A stretch of 11,879 bases of DNA from positions 6,665 to 18,543 of the forward strand of contig MU647769.1 of assembly GCA_026770585.1 (NCBI GenBank), given 5' to 3'. The notes below the pieces were generated by a model. That model searched no databases. It saw nothing but the letters and a program-made list of their open reading frames with translations, and was not told the origin of the DNA. Position 1 is the stretch's first letter; each line of letters opens with the position of its first letter. The translations under genes were made by a program, and so were the position numbers. Positions 6,389-11,879 of the stretch are shown piece by piece. This DNA comes from Baffinella frigidus. Its lineage: Eukaryota; Cryptophyceae; Cryptomonadales; Baffinellaceae.

Positions 6389-6890
6389 TTTCTATCTCTC
6401 TCGCTCGCTCGCTTGCTGTCCCTCTCGCTCTCTCTTCTTTCTCTCTCTCTGTTCTCTCTCTCTCTCTCCCTCTCTGTTTTCACATTAGAGTGACCGTCGT
6501 GCTGCCTCGAGCAGGAGTTGGCACGCCGTCGCTGCGTCTCCCTGGTCCCCCCGCCCTCCAAACTGAACATTTTTTTCAATTCACTTTGGGTCTTTTAGAT
6601 TTTGGGGCAAAACGGGGGTTGGTTGAACGATCAAAATACGTCCCTTTCGTATGGATCTGTTGGCGTGCCAGGAGTTGGCACGCCGTCGCTGCTTCTCTCT
6701 GGTCCTCCCTTCCTCCAAACTGTGTGAGACAGAGAAAGTGACTCCATTGAAAATCGAATGCTGAGTGTGACCGAACCTGCAGCCCTCTGAACTGAATAAT
6801 GTTTTCGTGTTGGTCTGTCGGGGTTTGGGGCAAATCGTGGGTTCGCCGAACGATGAAAATCATTCTCTTTCGTCTGGATATGTCAGATTT
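6215..6890 (+). repeat. Family F: repeat starting CAGGAGTTGGCACGCCGTCG
   Basis: Starts at 6215, 6512 and 6669. Copies 2 and 3 continue with CTGGTCC, CCTCCAAACTG and a later GGGGCAAA, GAACGAT and CCCTTTCGT/CTCTTTCGT segment. In copy 1 the sequence after the start is CT microsatellite, so the microsatellite may have expanded inside a family F unit. TGGCGTGCC at 6661 can pair with GGCACGCC at 6677. Confidence 0.75.
6239..6478 (+). repeat. CT microsatellite with an internal 102-bp duplication
   Basis: Two long (CT)n tracts are each followed by the same interruption: TTTCTATCTCTCTC, then CTCGCTTGCTGTCCCTCTCG. The second interruption lies 102 bp after the first. All open frames here are Ser-Leu or Arg-Glu low-complexity products of the repeat. 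Confidence 0.95.
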
Positions 6891-7101
6891 CCACTCGAGG
6901 CTAGAAGTGTGGCTATTTTAAAACAGGGATTCGTTTACAAGTGATGGAAAAAAAGAGGTGTGTAGTAATTTTCACACAAATGGGGGCGTTTGGTCACGTA
7001 TCGGGCGGAATTCCGCCCGATACGTGACCACGCCTGCCCGTGACTGGTACTAAATTTAACAACCCCACATTTGAAATGGTCCCCTTTCTAGCCTCGAGTG
7101 G
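6891..7101. mobile_element. Foldback element with 15-bp ends and a central 40-bp perfect palindrome
   Basis: CCACTCGAGGCTAGA (6891-6905) is the exact reverse complement of TCTAGCCTCGAGTGG (7087-7101). Between them 6991-7010 and 7011-7030 form a spacer-free perfect palindrome of 40 bp (TCGGGCGGAATTCCGCCCGA in the centre). GGCG and CGCC extend it beyond a 2-nt bulge. No open frame inside. Confidence 0.75.
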
Positions 7102-7245
7102 TTGGGGGCGATTCGGTGTTGGTCAAACAATGAAAATGCGATTCGGTGTTTGTCAAACGACGAAAACAAATAAATGGACTGTTGATGGGGCCACCGCTCA
7201 GGAGAAACGTCTTTAGAGTATAACAACAAGCCGAACCGCACGCGT

Positions 7246-7366
7246 TTCCTAAACCCTAAATCCTAAACCCTAAACCCCAAACCCTGAACCCTAAACCCCA
7301 AACCCTGAACCCTTAACCCTAAACCCCAAACCCCAAACCCTAAACCCTAAACCCTAAACCCTAAAC
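7246..7366 (+). repeat. Telomere-like array 6
   Basis: About 17 mixed CCCTAAA, CCCCAAA and CCCTGAA heptamers, C-rich on +. The right end is purest and joins family G copy 1. Confidence 0.9.
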
Positions 7367-7523
7367 GCCTCAGGTCGCAGCGGGTGTACGCAATAGGCGG
7401 GTGGGCGCTCGAGATGGCACAAGAGTACGACGGTCTGCACCCCCTCAACCCCAATTCCGAAACCCAAACCCGACACCCTAGGTGTGTGCCCCCTCTACAC
7501 TCCACCTCCGTATTTGGTTTGAA

Positions 7524-7538
7524 AAAGGTGTCACCTTT
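7524..7538. repeat. 15-bp palindrome
   Basis: AAAGGTG T CACCTTT in the spacer between family G copies 1 and 2. Confidence 0.8.
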
Positions 7539-7576
7539 GGGACTACTTTCGAGGCGACCGGCCACATTTGGGGGCC

Positions 7577-7997
7577 CAAACCGCGTCGGTTCGCGCATGT
7601 AGGATAGTTGTTGTGGCCCGTGAGGTCGCAGCGGGTGTGCGCAATAGGCGGGTGGGTGCTCGAGATCGTGCAAGAGTACGACGGTGCGCGCCCCCTCCGA
7701 ACCTCCCTGCCTTTCGATCTCGGCATAAGGAGTGCTGAAACTGCGTGTGTACTGGGGAGAGTCGAATTCCCCCGATAATTCCGCCCAACTTTGTGGGAAT
7801 TGGAGCCGTTGTGGGAATTGGAGCCGTTCAGCGGGTGTACGCGATCGGCGGGTGGGCGCTCGAGACCGTCCAGGAGTATAACGGTCCGTGCCCACTATGA
7901 AAAAACCCACTCCGTATTTGGGTTAAAATCAAAATTAGGGTTAAAAGGGATTTTGGGGGTCTAAAACTATTTTATATGCGCGAACCGACGCGGTTTG
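7577..7997. repeat. 22-bp perfect inverted repeat in the family G spacers
   Basis: 7577-7598 is the exact reverse complement of 7976-7997 (core ACCGCGTCGGTTCGCGC). The flanks also share a stretch (CCGTATTTGG) in direct orientation, which suggests inversion of one inner segment. Confidence 0.8.
7791..7826 (+). repeat. 18-bp exact tandem duplication
   Basis: TTGTGGGAATTGGAGCCG occurs twice in a row, directly before family G copy 3. Confidence 0.95.
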
Positions 7998-8111
7998 AGC
8001 TTGCAAAGGTGGCCGATCGCGCGTTAAGCTGCCCCAAAAGAGACGGTATCCGTCACCTTTGGAGAGGAGGGTGGGCGCTCGAGACTGTACAAGAGTACAA
8101 CGGTCCATGCT

Positions 8112-8187
8112 AAACACTCGATCCTCAACCCTGGATCATAAACGCTGAACACTAAACCCTGAACCCTAAGCTCTAAACCCTAAACCC
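8112..8187 (+). repeat. Telomere-like array 7, degenerate
   Basis: ACACTAAACCCTGAACCC and neighbouring units, several with substitutions. C-rich on +. Confidence 0.75.
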
Positions 8188-8522
8188 ACTTTGAGGGATC
8201 CCGGCTCGATCGTCAACTTTACATGCAATGTTGTTGCAGCAAACCTGTGTGTGTCCCTCGGACCGCACATCCTCATCGATACCGAGTCGCGTCCTTCAAA
8301 AGTGAAATTTCGGAGTTACGTCCCTGAGAAGACGTGGTTTGGGGGTGTCTCGTCCCTGAAAAGTTGCGTTTTTGCTGCAGCCAAGACAAACGGAAATGTC
8401 TCGTACCCGTGGCACAAGGAATCTCTCTTCACGTCCGTCGAGTCTATGGATCCCCGGTGCGAATATTATATTATTGTGATTATAGTATTATCATCATCCG
8501 GGGAATCAGTATAAAAAAGCAA
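8188..8522. other. Stretch with one uninterrupted but unsupported frame
   Basis: A 107-codon plus frame (8191-8514) opens at TTG rather than ATG and has no domain I recognise. Part of it (AAGGAATCTCTCTT, then CCCCGGTGCGA) recurs at 8845-8898 in a different frame context, so a dispersed repeat is more likely than a gene. The 3' part is AT-rich. Confidence 0.35.
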
Positions 8523-8559
8523 TTAAAACACATTTACGGCGAGCCCCGATTTATTCAGA
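8523..8559 (-). repeat. Family B fragment, right half, reversed
   Basis: TTAAAACACATTTACGGCGA and TTTATTCAG match the reverse complement of 2061-2096 in the family B tandem. It ends where a family C copy follows. Confidence 0.65.
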
Positions 8560-8577
8560 CAGCGCTAGAACCTCCAG

Positions 8578-8706
8578 CTCTGTCTCAATCTATTTGGGCT
8601 CACCAAAACGGTGATCCCGGGCTCTTTTCCGCTCCAGAGTTGACTGATTTGTACCGCAAACCCAGCATGTCAACTTGAGAATGGTCGGTTAACCCGAGTG
8701 AGGCGA
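8578..8706 (+). mobile_element. Family C copy 5
   Basis: GCTCTGTCTCAATCTATTTG, CCCGGGCTCTTTTCCGCTCC, GAGTTGACTGATTTGTACCG and CATGTCAACTTGAGAATG are in the family order. The end CCCGAGTGAGGC keeps most of the right terminal inverted repeat. Confidence 0.7.
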
Positions 8707-8956
8707 CGTCTGCTACCACCAGCCCTGCGAAGCGGACCAAATCGACGATTGTTTGGAGCCATTTCCTCTGGTGGCACATTCGTTTCCGAAGGTACCGCCC
8801 GAGGAATTGGCGTATGCTCCAGCCTCTCTCTCCACACAGCTTCGAAGGAATCTCTCTTGACACCCGCGAATCGGATCGATGTCCCCGGTGCGAGATATTC
8901 AGGGGAATCGTTTTATATATATTCTGGTAATGTATTTTACTACACAGCTGGATCAA

Positions 8957-9008
8957 AGTTGGTTGACTTGGTTGACTTAACCCTGGTTGACTTAGCTCTG
9001 GTTGACTT
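8957..9008 (+). repeat. TGGTTGACTT minisatellite
   Basis: Four TTGGTTGACTT/TGGTTGACTT units, the first two adjacent and the last two separated by short AACCC and AGCTC spacers. Confidence 0.85.
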
Positions 9009-9089
9009 TCAGAAGTTAACAATGGTTTACTTTCCGGTTCTGGAACAGGGAAGGGAAATGGCGCCGGGAGGCGAGCATGCACGTGCGTT

Positions 9090-9333
9090 CCCTAAACCCT
9101 CAACCCTAAACCATAAACCATACACCATAAACCATAAACCATAAACCATAAACCATAAACCATAAACCCCAAACCCTAAACCCTAAATCCTAAACCCCAG
9201 ACCCCAAATCCCAAACCCCAAACCCTAAACCCCAAACCCCAAACCCCAAACCCCAAACCCCAAACCCCAAACCCCAAACCCCAAACCCCAAACCCCAAAC
9301 CCTAAACCCTAAACCCTAAACCCTAGCCCTAAA
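9090..9333 (+). repeat. Telomere-like array 8 in homogeneous blocks
   Basis: About eight CCATAAA units (9111-9167) are followed by mixed units, then about ten CCCCAAA (9229-9299), then three to four CCCTAAA. Each block is homogeneous. C-rich on +. This is the last telomeric DNA before the hairpin-rich right part. Confidence 0.9.
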
Positions 9334-9354
9334 TCAGACGCCACGGATGTTCCA

Positions 9355-9370
9355 CGCGGCAGCTGCCGCG
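9355..9370. repeat. 16-bp perfect palindrome
   Basis: CGCGGCAGCTGCCGCG at the boundary between telomeric and hairpin-rich DNA. Confidence 0.9.
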
Positions 9371-9411
9371 GGACAATTCGTATACGCGGTGCCCCCCCCC
9401 CCCCCTACACA

Positions 9412-9565
9412 CAGAGGGCTACGAAGGGATTATTGGTGGCTGGGCCACCAAGAATCGGTTAGGATATCCGTAGGAACAACCCTATGTCCCTACGGATTGT
9501 CTACCGTATGGTCCTGGGGATTTTTCACTCATGGGTTATTCACGAAATCCCTTCGTAGCCCGCTG
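9412..9565. mobile_element. Element Q: inverted ends enclosing two hairpins
   Basis: Outer arms GGGCTACGAAGGGATT (9416-9431) and AATCCCTTCGTAGCCC (9546-9561) pair perfectly, and imperfectly outward as CAG/CTG. Inside, TTGGTGGC (9433-9440) and GCCACCAA (9444-9451) close a 3-nt loop, and ATCCGTAGG (9466-9474) pairs with CCTACGGAT (9489-9497). CTACCGTATGGTCCTGGG at 9501 matches element H1 at 10518 in 16 of 18 positions. Confidence 0.75.
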
Positions 9566-9783
9566 TGCGGCCTTCATGAAATTTATGGGGTACCCATAAC
9601 ATCACAAAATCTTGGTTGTTACCGAGCTGAACCCAGCCGAGCGCGACCGCGCAAGCCACTAGGGGTGGTTGAAGTGCCCCCCCCCCCCCGTACGCGGCCA
9701 CCATTATACAGACAGGGTGGCATCGCGATTTGTACTAACCTTGGTAATAAAAAATCTCTCTCGCAGATCGGAGGGTGTGGGAC
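9566..9783. other. Stretch with poly-C and a family J fragment
   Basis: 13 C at 9677-9689. AGACAGGGTGGCATCGCG at about 9711 resembles the family J start. TCTCTCTCGCAG near 9755 looks like a splice acceptor but has no supported exon. No gene seen. Confidence 0.35.
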
Positions 9784-10115
9784 AGACGGGGTGGCGTCGC
9801 GGTTGGTCGAGCGATTCGACGAGCGCGCTTCCAGGTTGCGAGTCCCACCACTCCTACTGTGCCCCAGAAAATGCTCTTGCTTCCTACGAAAAAAACCTTC
9901 TGTTACCGGTAACAACGGACTACGAAGGGAGTTTGTGGCCGAAAATTGAGCGACCTTCCGTTGGGATAGCCCTGGGAATAACCCTATGTTAGACGGGGTG
10001 GCCTCGCGGGAGGTGGAGCGATTCGACGAGCGCGCCACCAGGTTGCGAGCCCCTCCCGTGTACCAGGAAATGTGCAGGATCACTACGAAAAATTCCGGCT
10101 GTTTCTAACAGCAGG
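9784..10115 (+). repeat. Family J: two tandem copies, each ending in a hairpin
   Basis: AGACGGGGTGGC starts copies at 9784 and 9991 (offset 207). Both continue with GAGCGATTCGACGAGCGCGC and CCAGGTTGCGAG and then CTACGAAAAA. Copy 1 ends in the 14-bp palindrome TGTTACCGGTAACA (9901-9914); copy 2 ends in GCTGTT TCT AACAGC (10098-10112). The minus frame covering both is explained by the repeat. Confidence 0.8.
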
Positions 10116-10210
10116 TATTCGGGCCCGACCACTCATGACAGACAGTAGGGGTTCTTTTTCTTTTCTTAGGAGATGGAAACCGGTATTAACTGGGTCCAGC
10201 ATGACCTCAA

Positions 10211-10275
10211 ACATGACCTCTCTCTAGGAATCAAAGGTGTGAGTGCACATGACCTCTCTCTAGGCACTCACACCT
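10211..10275. repeat. Direct repeat combined with a 12-bp hairpin
   Basis: ACATGACCTCTCTCTAGG occurs at 10211-10228 and 10247-10264. AGGTGTGAGTGC (10235-10246) pairs perfectly with GCACTCACACCT (10264-10275), so the second direct repeat forms the loop. Confidence 0.85.
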
Positions 10276-10485
10276 CTCCATCCCTCGCAGGTGGGAGCGA
10301 GTCGGGCTGCTGCAGCACAACCGGACGTACCTCGCTGCCACCGCCCTCGTCCCATAGCACCAGGGGAGCACATTGCATGTTTGCGGTCGTGGTGGTATCA
10401 ATAAAGATCTCTCTGCATAGAATTCTAGCTCTATCGCCTCAAGGGGTTGTCCGGGTATTGTCAATGCATTCACAGGGGATACATG
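10276..10485. other. Stretch without recognised features
   Basis: No gene, repeat or strong hairpin identified. Short open frames on both strands overlap and lack domains. Confidence 0.35.
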
Positions 10486-10590
10486 TATCCGTTGAGTGGC
10501 CAGTAGGCTCATACGCCCTACCGTATGGCCCTAGGACCTGTCTACGACCACTTGGCGGTTAGATTTGACCGCATGGCCACTTACGGGATA
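10486..10590 (+). mobile_element. Element H copy 1: outer stem enclosing hairpins
   Basis: Outer arms 10486-10502 and 10574-10590 pair at 14 of 17 positions. Inside, GTAGG/CCTAC (10503-10507, 10517-10521) and GCGGTT/GACCGC (10555-10572) form hairpins. The middle hairpin of copy 2 is not clear here. Shares AGTAGGCTCATACGCCCTAC with copy 2. Confidence 0.7.
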
Positions 10591-10636
10591 CCAATCGAGA
10601 ACAAGGTCCACCACGCCGTGGGAGTCTGCAATGAGT

Positions 10637-10756
10637 ACAGGGGTACCTCGCTCAGAACGAAACGCCCCCCCCCCTAGGACCACCATAGGGCCCTGGGCAT
10701 AGGCCTACAGTAAGGTCCTAGGGTGGGGCGGTTTCTTATGAGCGAGGTACCCCTGT
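10637..10756. mobile_element. Element O: long hairpin
   Basis: Arms 10637-10681 and 10714-10756 pair over about 43 bp. The outer 18 (ACAGGGGTACCTCGCTCA) and inner 7 (TAGGACC) are perfect and the intervening C-rich part is imperfect. The 32-nt loop holds palindromes AGGGCCCT and TAGGCCTA. Its end resembles those of elements N1 and N2. Confidence 0.8.
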
Positions 10757-10822
10757 GTGCCCAAGATTATGCACCCAGGACCACCTTCCAAGCGCTGCGT
10801 GGCCATGTTTTCGAGTCATCCA

Positions 10823-10926
10823 TATCCCTCAAGTGACCAGTAGGCTCATACGCCCTACCGTAGAGCCCTAGGATCTGCCTAGGGCTTCCACGGGCGATTA
10901 TTCGCCCGTTGGTCACTTAAGGGATA
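10823..10926 (+). mobile_element. Element H copy 2: cloverleaf-like
   Basis: Outer arms 10823-10840 and 10909-10926 pair at 16 of 18. Three hairpins follow in order: GTAGG/CCTAC (10840-10844, 10854-10858), AGCCCTAGG/CCTAGGGCT (10864-10872, 10878-10886) and CGGGCGA/TCGCCCG (10891-10897, 10902-10908). It abuts element N1 at 10926. The arms do not fit tRNA arm lengths, so it is not called a tRNA. Confidence 0.75.
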
Positions 10927-11048
10927 GGGCTTACTCGAAGTTAAGGTCACACAGATTAAGGTCACACACTGGTTACTCCGATGTGGACCTTAATTATTTC
11001 GCACGCTGACTGATCAAAAAGGTGTGACCTTAACTTCGCGTGAGCCCT
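10926..11048. mobile_element. Element N1: outer stem with inner hairpin
   Basis: 10926-10952 and 11022-11048 pair at 25 of 27 positions. Inside, ATTAAGGTC (10955-10963) pairs perfectly with GACCTTAAT (10986-10994). CTGTACAG at the right edge is a further palindrome. Arms contain TTACTCGAAGTTAAGG, matching N2. Confidence 0.8.
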
Positions 11049-11150
11049 GTACAGGAGTAGTCCGTGTGCGTGAGGACCTGACCTAATCCAACTAGACCAG
11101 TCCGCCAAAAGTTCTTATCCACACCGGATAAAGACATATGTAGGAGGTTA
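11049..11150. other. Spacer with a small hairpin
   Basis: TTATCC ACACC GGATAA at 11115-11131. Otherwise nothing recognised. Confidence 0.45.
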
Positions 11151-11217
11151 GGTGGCTAAAGTGGACATCTCCACTTTACGGTTAGTTGACTCAAGTGGAT
11201 ACCTCCACTTTACCACC
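11151..11217. repeat. Four-part bistable palindrome
   Basis: AAAGTGGA CATC TCCACTTT (11158-11177) and AAGTGGA TACC TCCACTT (11193-11210) are two perfect hairpins. Because the arms are the same sequence, the first arm can instead pair with the last (TAAAGTGGA with TCCACTTTA), closed further by GGTGG (11151-11155) and CCACC (11213-11217). Confidence 0.85.
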
Positions 11218-11443
11218 GTCAGCGTGCAACAACGACAGCCGGGTCTTGCCACACCATTAACGTTCAATGTCCTTAACTTCACACACACCCTCTCTTAACT
11301 TCTACACTGTCCTGACCCTGCTATCCACAAAACAACTCACCGGTAACTGTGCGGCGGGCCCTTCCCATGACTCCGTCCACACAGAACACGCTCCCTCCGA
11401 TCCCCATCCAGGGAATCAGAGCTCACGGTCCAAATATGGTTCA
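11218..11443. other. Stretch without recognised features
   Basis: No gene or strong structure. TCACGGTCCAAATATGG near 11423 is repeated in the next hairpin. Confidence 0.35.
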
Positions 11444-11473
11444 CATTCCAGGTCCAAATATGGACCAGGAATG
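11444..11473. repeat. Hairpin CATTCC-A-GGTCC with one mismatch
   Basis: CATTCC (11444-11449) and GGTCC (11451-11455) pair with GGACC (11462-11466) and GGAATG (11468-11473), with one A-A mismatch and a 6-nt loop AAATAT. Confidence 0.8.
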
Positions 11474-11566
11474 CCCTCCCCTTTCTGCGCGCCGCCCCGG
11501 CTCACAACCACACACCCCGAAGCCTGGGCGTTCTCCGCGCAGGGCAGCTGGGGGGTGTCGCGCGCT

Positions 11567-11629
11567 ACAGGGGTTACTCGACATTAAGGACCGCCCCTGG
11601 GATGGTCCTTAATTCCGAGTGAACCCTGT
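11567..11629. mobile_element. Element N2: hairpin
   Basis: Arms 11567-11592 and 11604-11629 pair at 22 of 26 around an 11-nt loop. ACAGGGGTTACTCGAC and ATTAAGGACC resemble elements O and N1. Confidence 0.8.
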
Positions 11630-11642
11630 TAACTACCATGCG

Positions 11643-11710
11643 GTATTCGACTGTTGGATGCCCCACACGCGGTCTTATGACCGCGTGTGGGGCGTTCAAT
11701 AGTGGAATAC
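11643..11710. repeat. 68-nt hairpin, 32-bp stem, 4-nt loop
   Basis: 11643-11674 pairs with 11679-11710 around TTAT. The inner 15 bp (GCCCCACACGCGGTC) are perfect. Of the four outer mismatches three are G-T, which would still pair as wobble in RNA. Confidence 0.85.
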
Positions 11711-11729
11711 ACGTATGTTAGCGCGCGCG

Positions 11730-11774
11730 ATCCCACGAGATATTTCTCTCAGATGAGAGAAAATCCCGTGGGAT
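11730..11774. repeat. Hairpin, about 20-bp stem
   Basis: ATCCCACG and CGTGGGAT end arms 11730-11750 and 11755-11774; the inner CTCTC AGAT GAGAG is perfect, with one indel and one mismatch between. Confidence 0.8.
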
Positions 11775-11783
11775 GGTGCGAAC

Positions 11784-11841
11784 CGGCGGCGGCGGCGGCG
11801 GCGGGGGGGGGGGGGTACTGAAACCCCGGCGTGAAACGCCG
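11784..11841 (+). repeat. GGC microsatellite, G run and small hairpin
   Basis: Six GGC units are followed by 13 G (11803-11815). CGGCGT GAA ACGCCG at 11827-11841 is a perfect 6-bp hairpin. Confidence 0.85.
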
Positions 11842-11879
11842 TTCATGGTCAAACTCGCTGGGGAACTCGCTCGGGAGCA

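Larger units (their letters stand above)
7371..8110 (+). repeat. Family G: four dispersed copies
   Basis: Copies at 7371-7445, 7621-7697, 7830-7895 and 8066-8110 share GCGGGTGTACGCnATnGGCG, GGTGGGCGCTCGAGA and AAGAGTACnACGGT. Copy 4 has only the second half. The 187-codon minus frame here reads repeated peptides that shift frame between copies, so it is not treated as a gene. Confidence 0.85.
1..11879. other. Repeat-rich eukaryotic non-coding region, probably subtelomeric; no supported gene
   Basis: I see no credible protein-coding gene anywhere in the window. The longest open frames (193, 200, 187 and 160 codons) lie over CT microsatellite, poly-C, family G repeats and the TGGTTGACTT minisatellite, and each has a competing frame of similar size on another frame or strand. 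None contains a reverse transcriptase, transposase, helicase or other domain motif I recognise. Plant-type telomeric heptamers recur from 966 to 9333 and point to a nuclear eukaryotic sequence. An intron-rich gene with very short exons cannot be excluded by eye. Confidence 0.75.

Noticed and set aside
6142-6741. Long open frames on both strands over the CT tract
   Set aside because: Dinucleotide repeats lack stop codons in most frames; the Ser-Leu and Arg-Glu products are low complexity only.
7347-7910. A 187-codon minus-strand frame
   Set aside because: It runs across three family G copies; the same repeat is read in different frames in each copy, unlike a real gene with repeats.
8191-8514. 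A 107-codon plus-strand frame
   Set aside because: It starts at TTG, has no domain, and part of it recurs at 8845-8898 as a dispersed DNA repeat.
2316-8706. A shared peptide in the minus or plus frame of the family C copies (SQVDMPGLRYKSVNFG-like)
   Set aside because: The frame stays open in several copies, but comparing copies 1 and 2 over 23 codons gives 11 differences, with 5 in third, 3 in first and 3 in second positions. That is too weak a bias for coding, and copies 2 and 5 both have a TGA after the TGG codon. DNA-level similarity explains it.
9347-10083. Open frames of 200 and 154 codons
   Set aside because: They overlap on opposite strands, cross poly-C runs and both copies of family J, and show no domain.
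10823-10926. Element H2 as a tRNA gene
   Set aside because: It has an outer stem and three hairpins, but the stem lengths (18, 5, 9, 7) and loops do not fit tRNA, and T-loop and anticodon features are missing.
9355-11879. CRISPR array
   Set aside because: The repeats are inverted hairpins of different sequence and spacing, not short direct repeats with regular unique spacers, and the window looks eukaryotic.

Overview
The window reads as non-coding nuclear DNA of a eukaryote with plant-type telomeres. It carries at least eight degenerate arrays of the heptamer CCCTAAA and its variants CCCTGAA, CCCCAAA and CCATAAA. Heptamer telomeres of this type occur in plants, many algae, dinoflagellates, chromerids, some apicomplexans and oomycetes. 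The sequence does not let me choose among these. A subtelomeric or telomere-derived, repeat-rich location is the simplest reading. All the arrays have the C-rich strand on +, so on this reading the chromosome end would lie to the left.

I found no protein gene, tRNA or rRNA that I can support. The open frames are short. They run through repeats, microsatellites and telomeric arrays, show no recognisable domain, and usually overlap frames of equal length on the other strand.

Layout: 116-740 is a cluster of five copies of a GC-rich repeat (family A) containing an exact-offset 410-bp duplication. 750-1060 holds a duplicated block with TTC tracts and the first telomere-like array. 1245-2181 holds family B, with a perfect 57-bp inverted repeat and a 178-bp tandem repeat. 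2300-4080 is a nest of families C, D and E in both orientations, interrupted by palindromes. 4337-4800 holds a long foldback element between direct repeats. 5172-5990 holds family M and the two longest telomeric arrays. 6165-7101 holds a CT-rich satellite, family F and a 40-bp perfect palindrome inside a larger inverted repeat. 7246-8187 holds telomeric arrays around four copies of family G. 8523-8706 is a junction of B and C fragments. 9090-9333 is a blockwise telomere-variant array.

From about 9400 to the right end the character changes. The telomeric repeats stop, and the DNA becomes a dense succession of inverted repeats. Several have an outer stem enclosing further hairpins. Two related copies (10486-10590 and 10823-10926) keep the same fold where the sequence differs, including a paired substitution in the outer stem. 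This cluster of foldback or cloverleaf-like elements is the most unusual content of the window. Whether it acts as DNA (miniature transposons, cruciforms) or as RNA cannot be told from the sequence.
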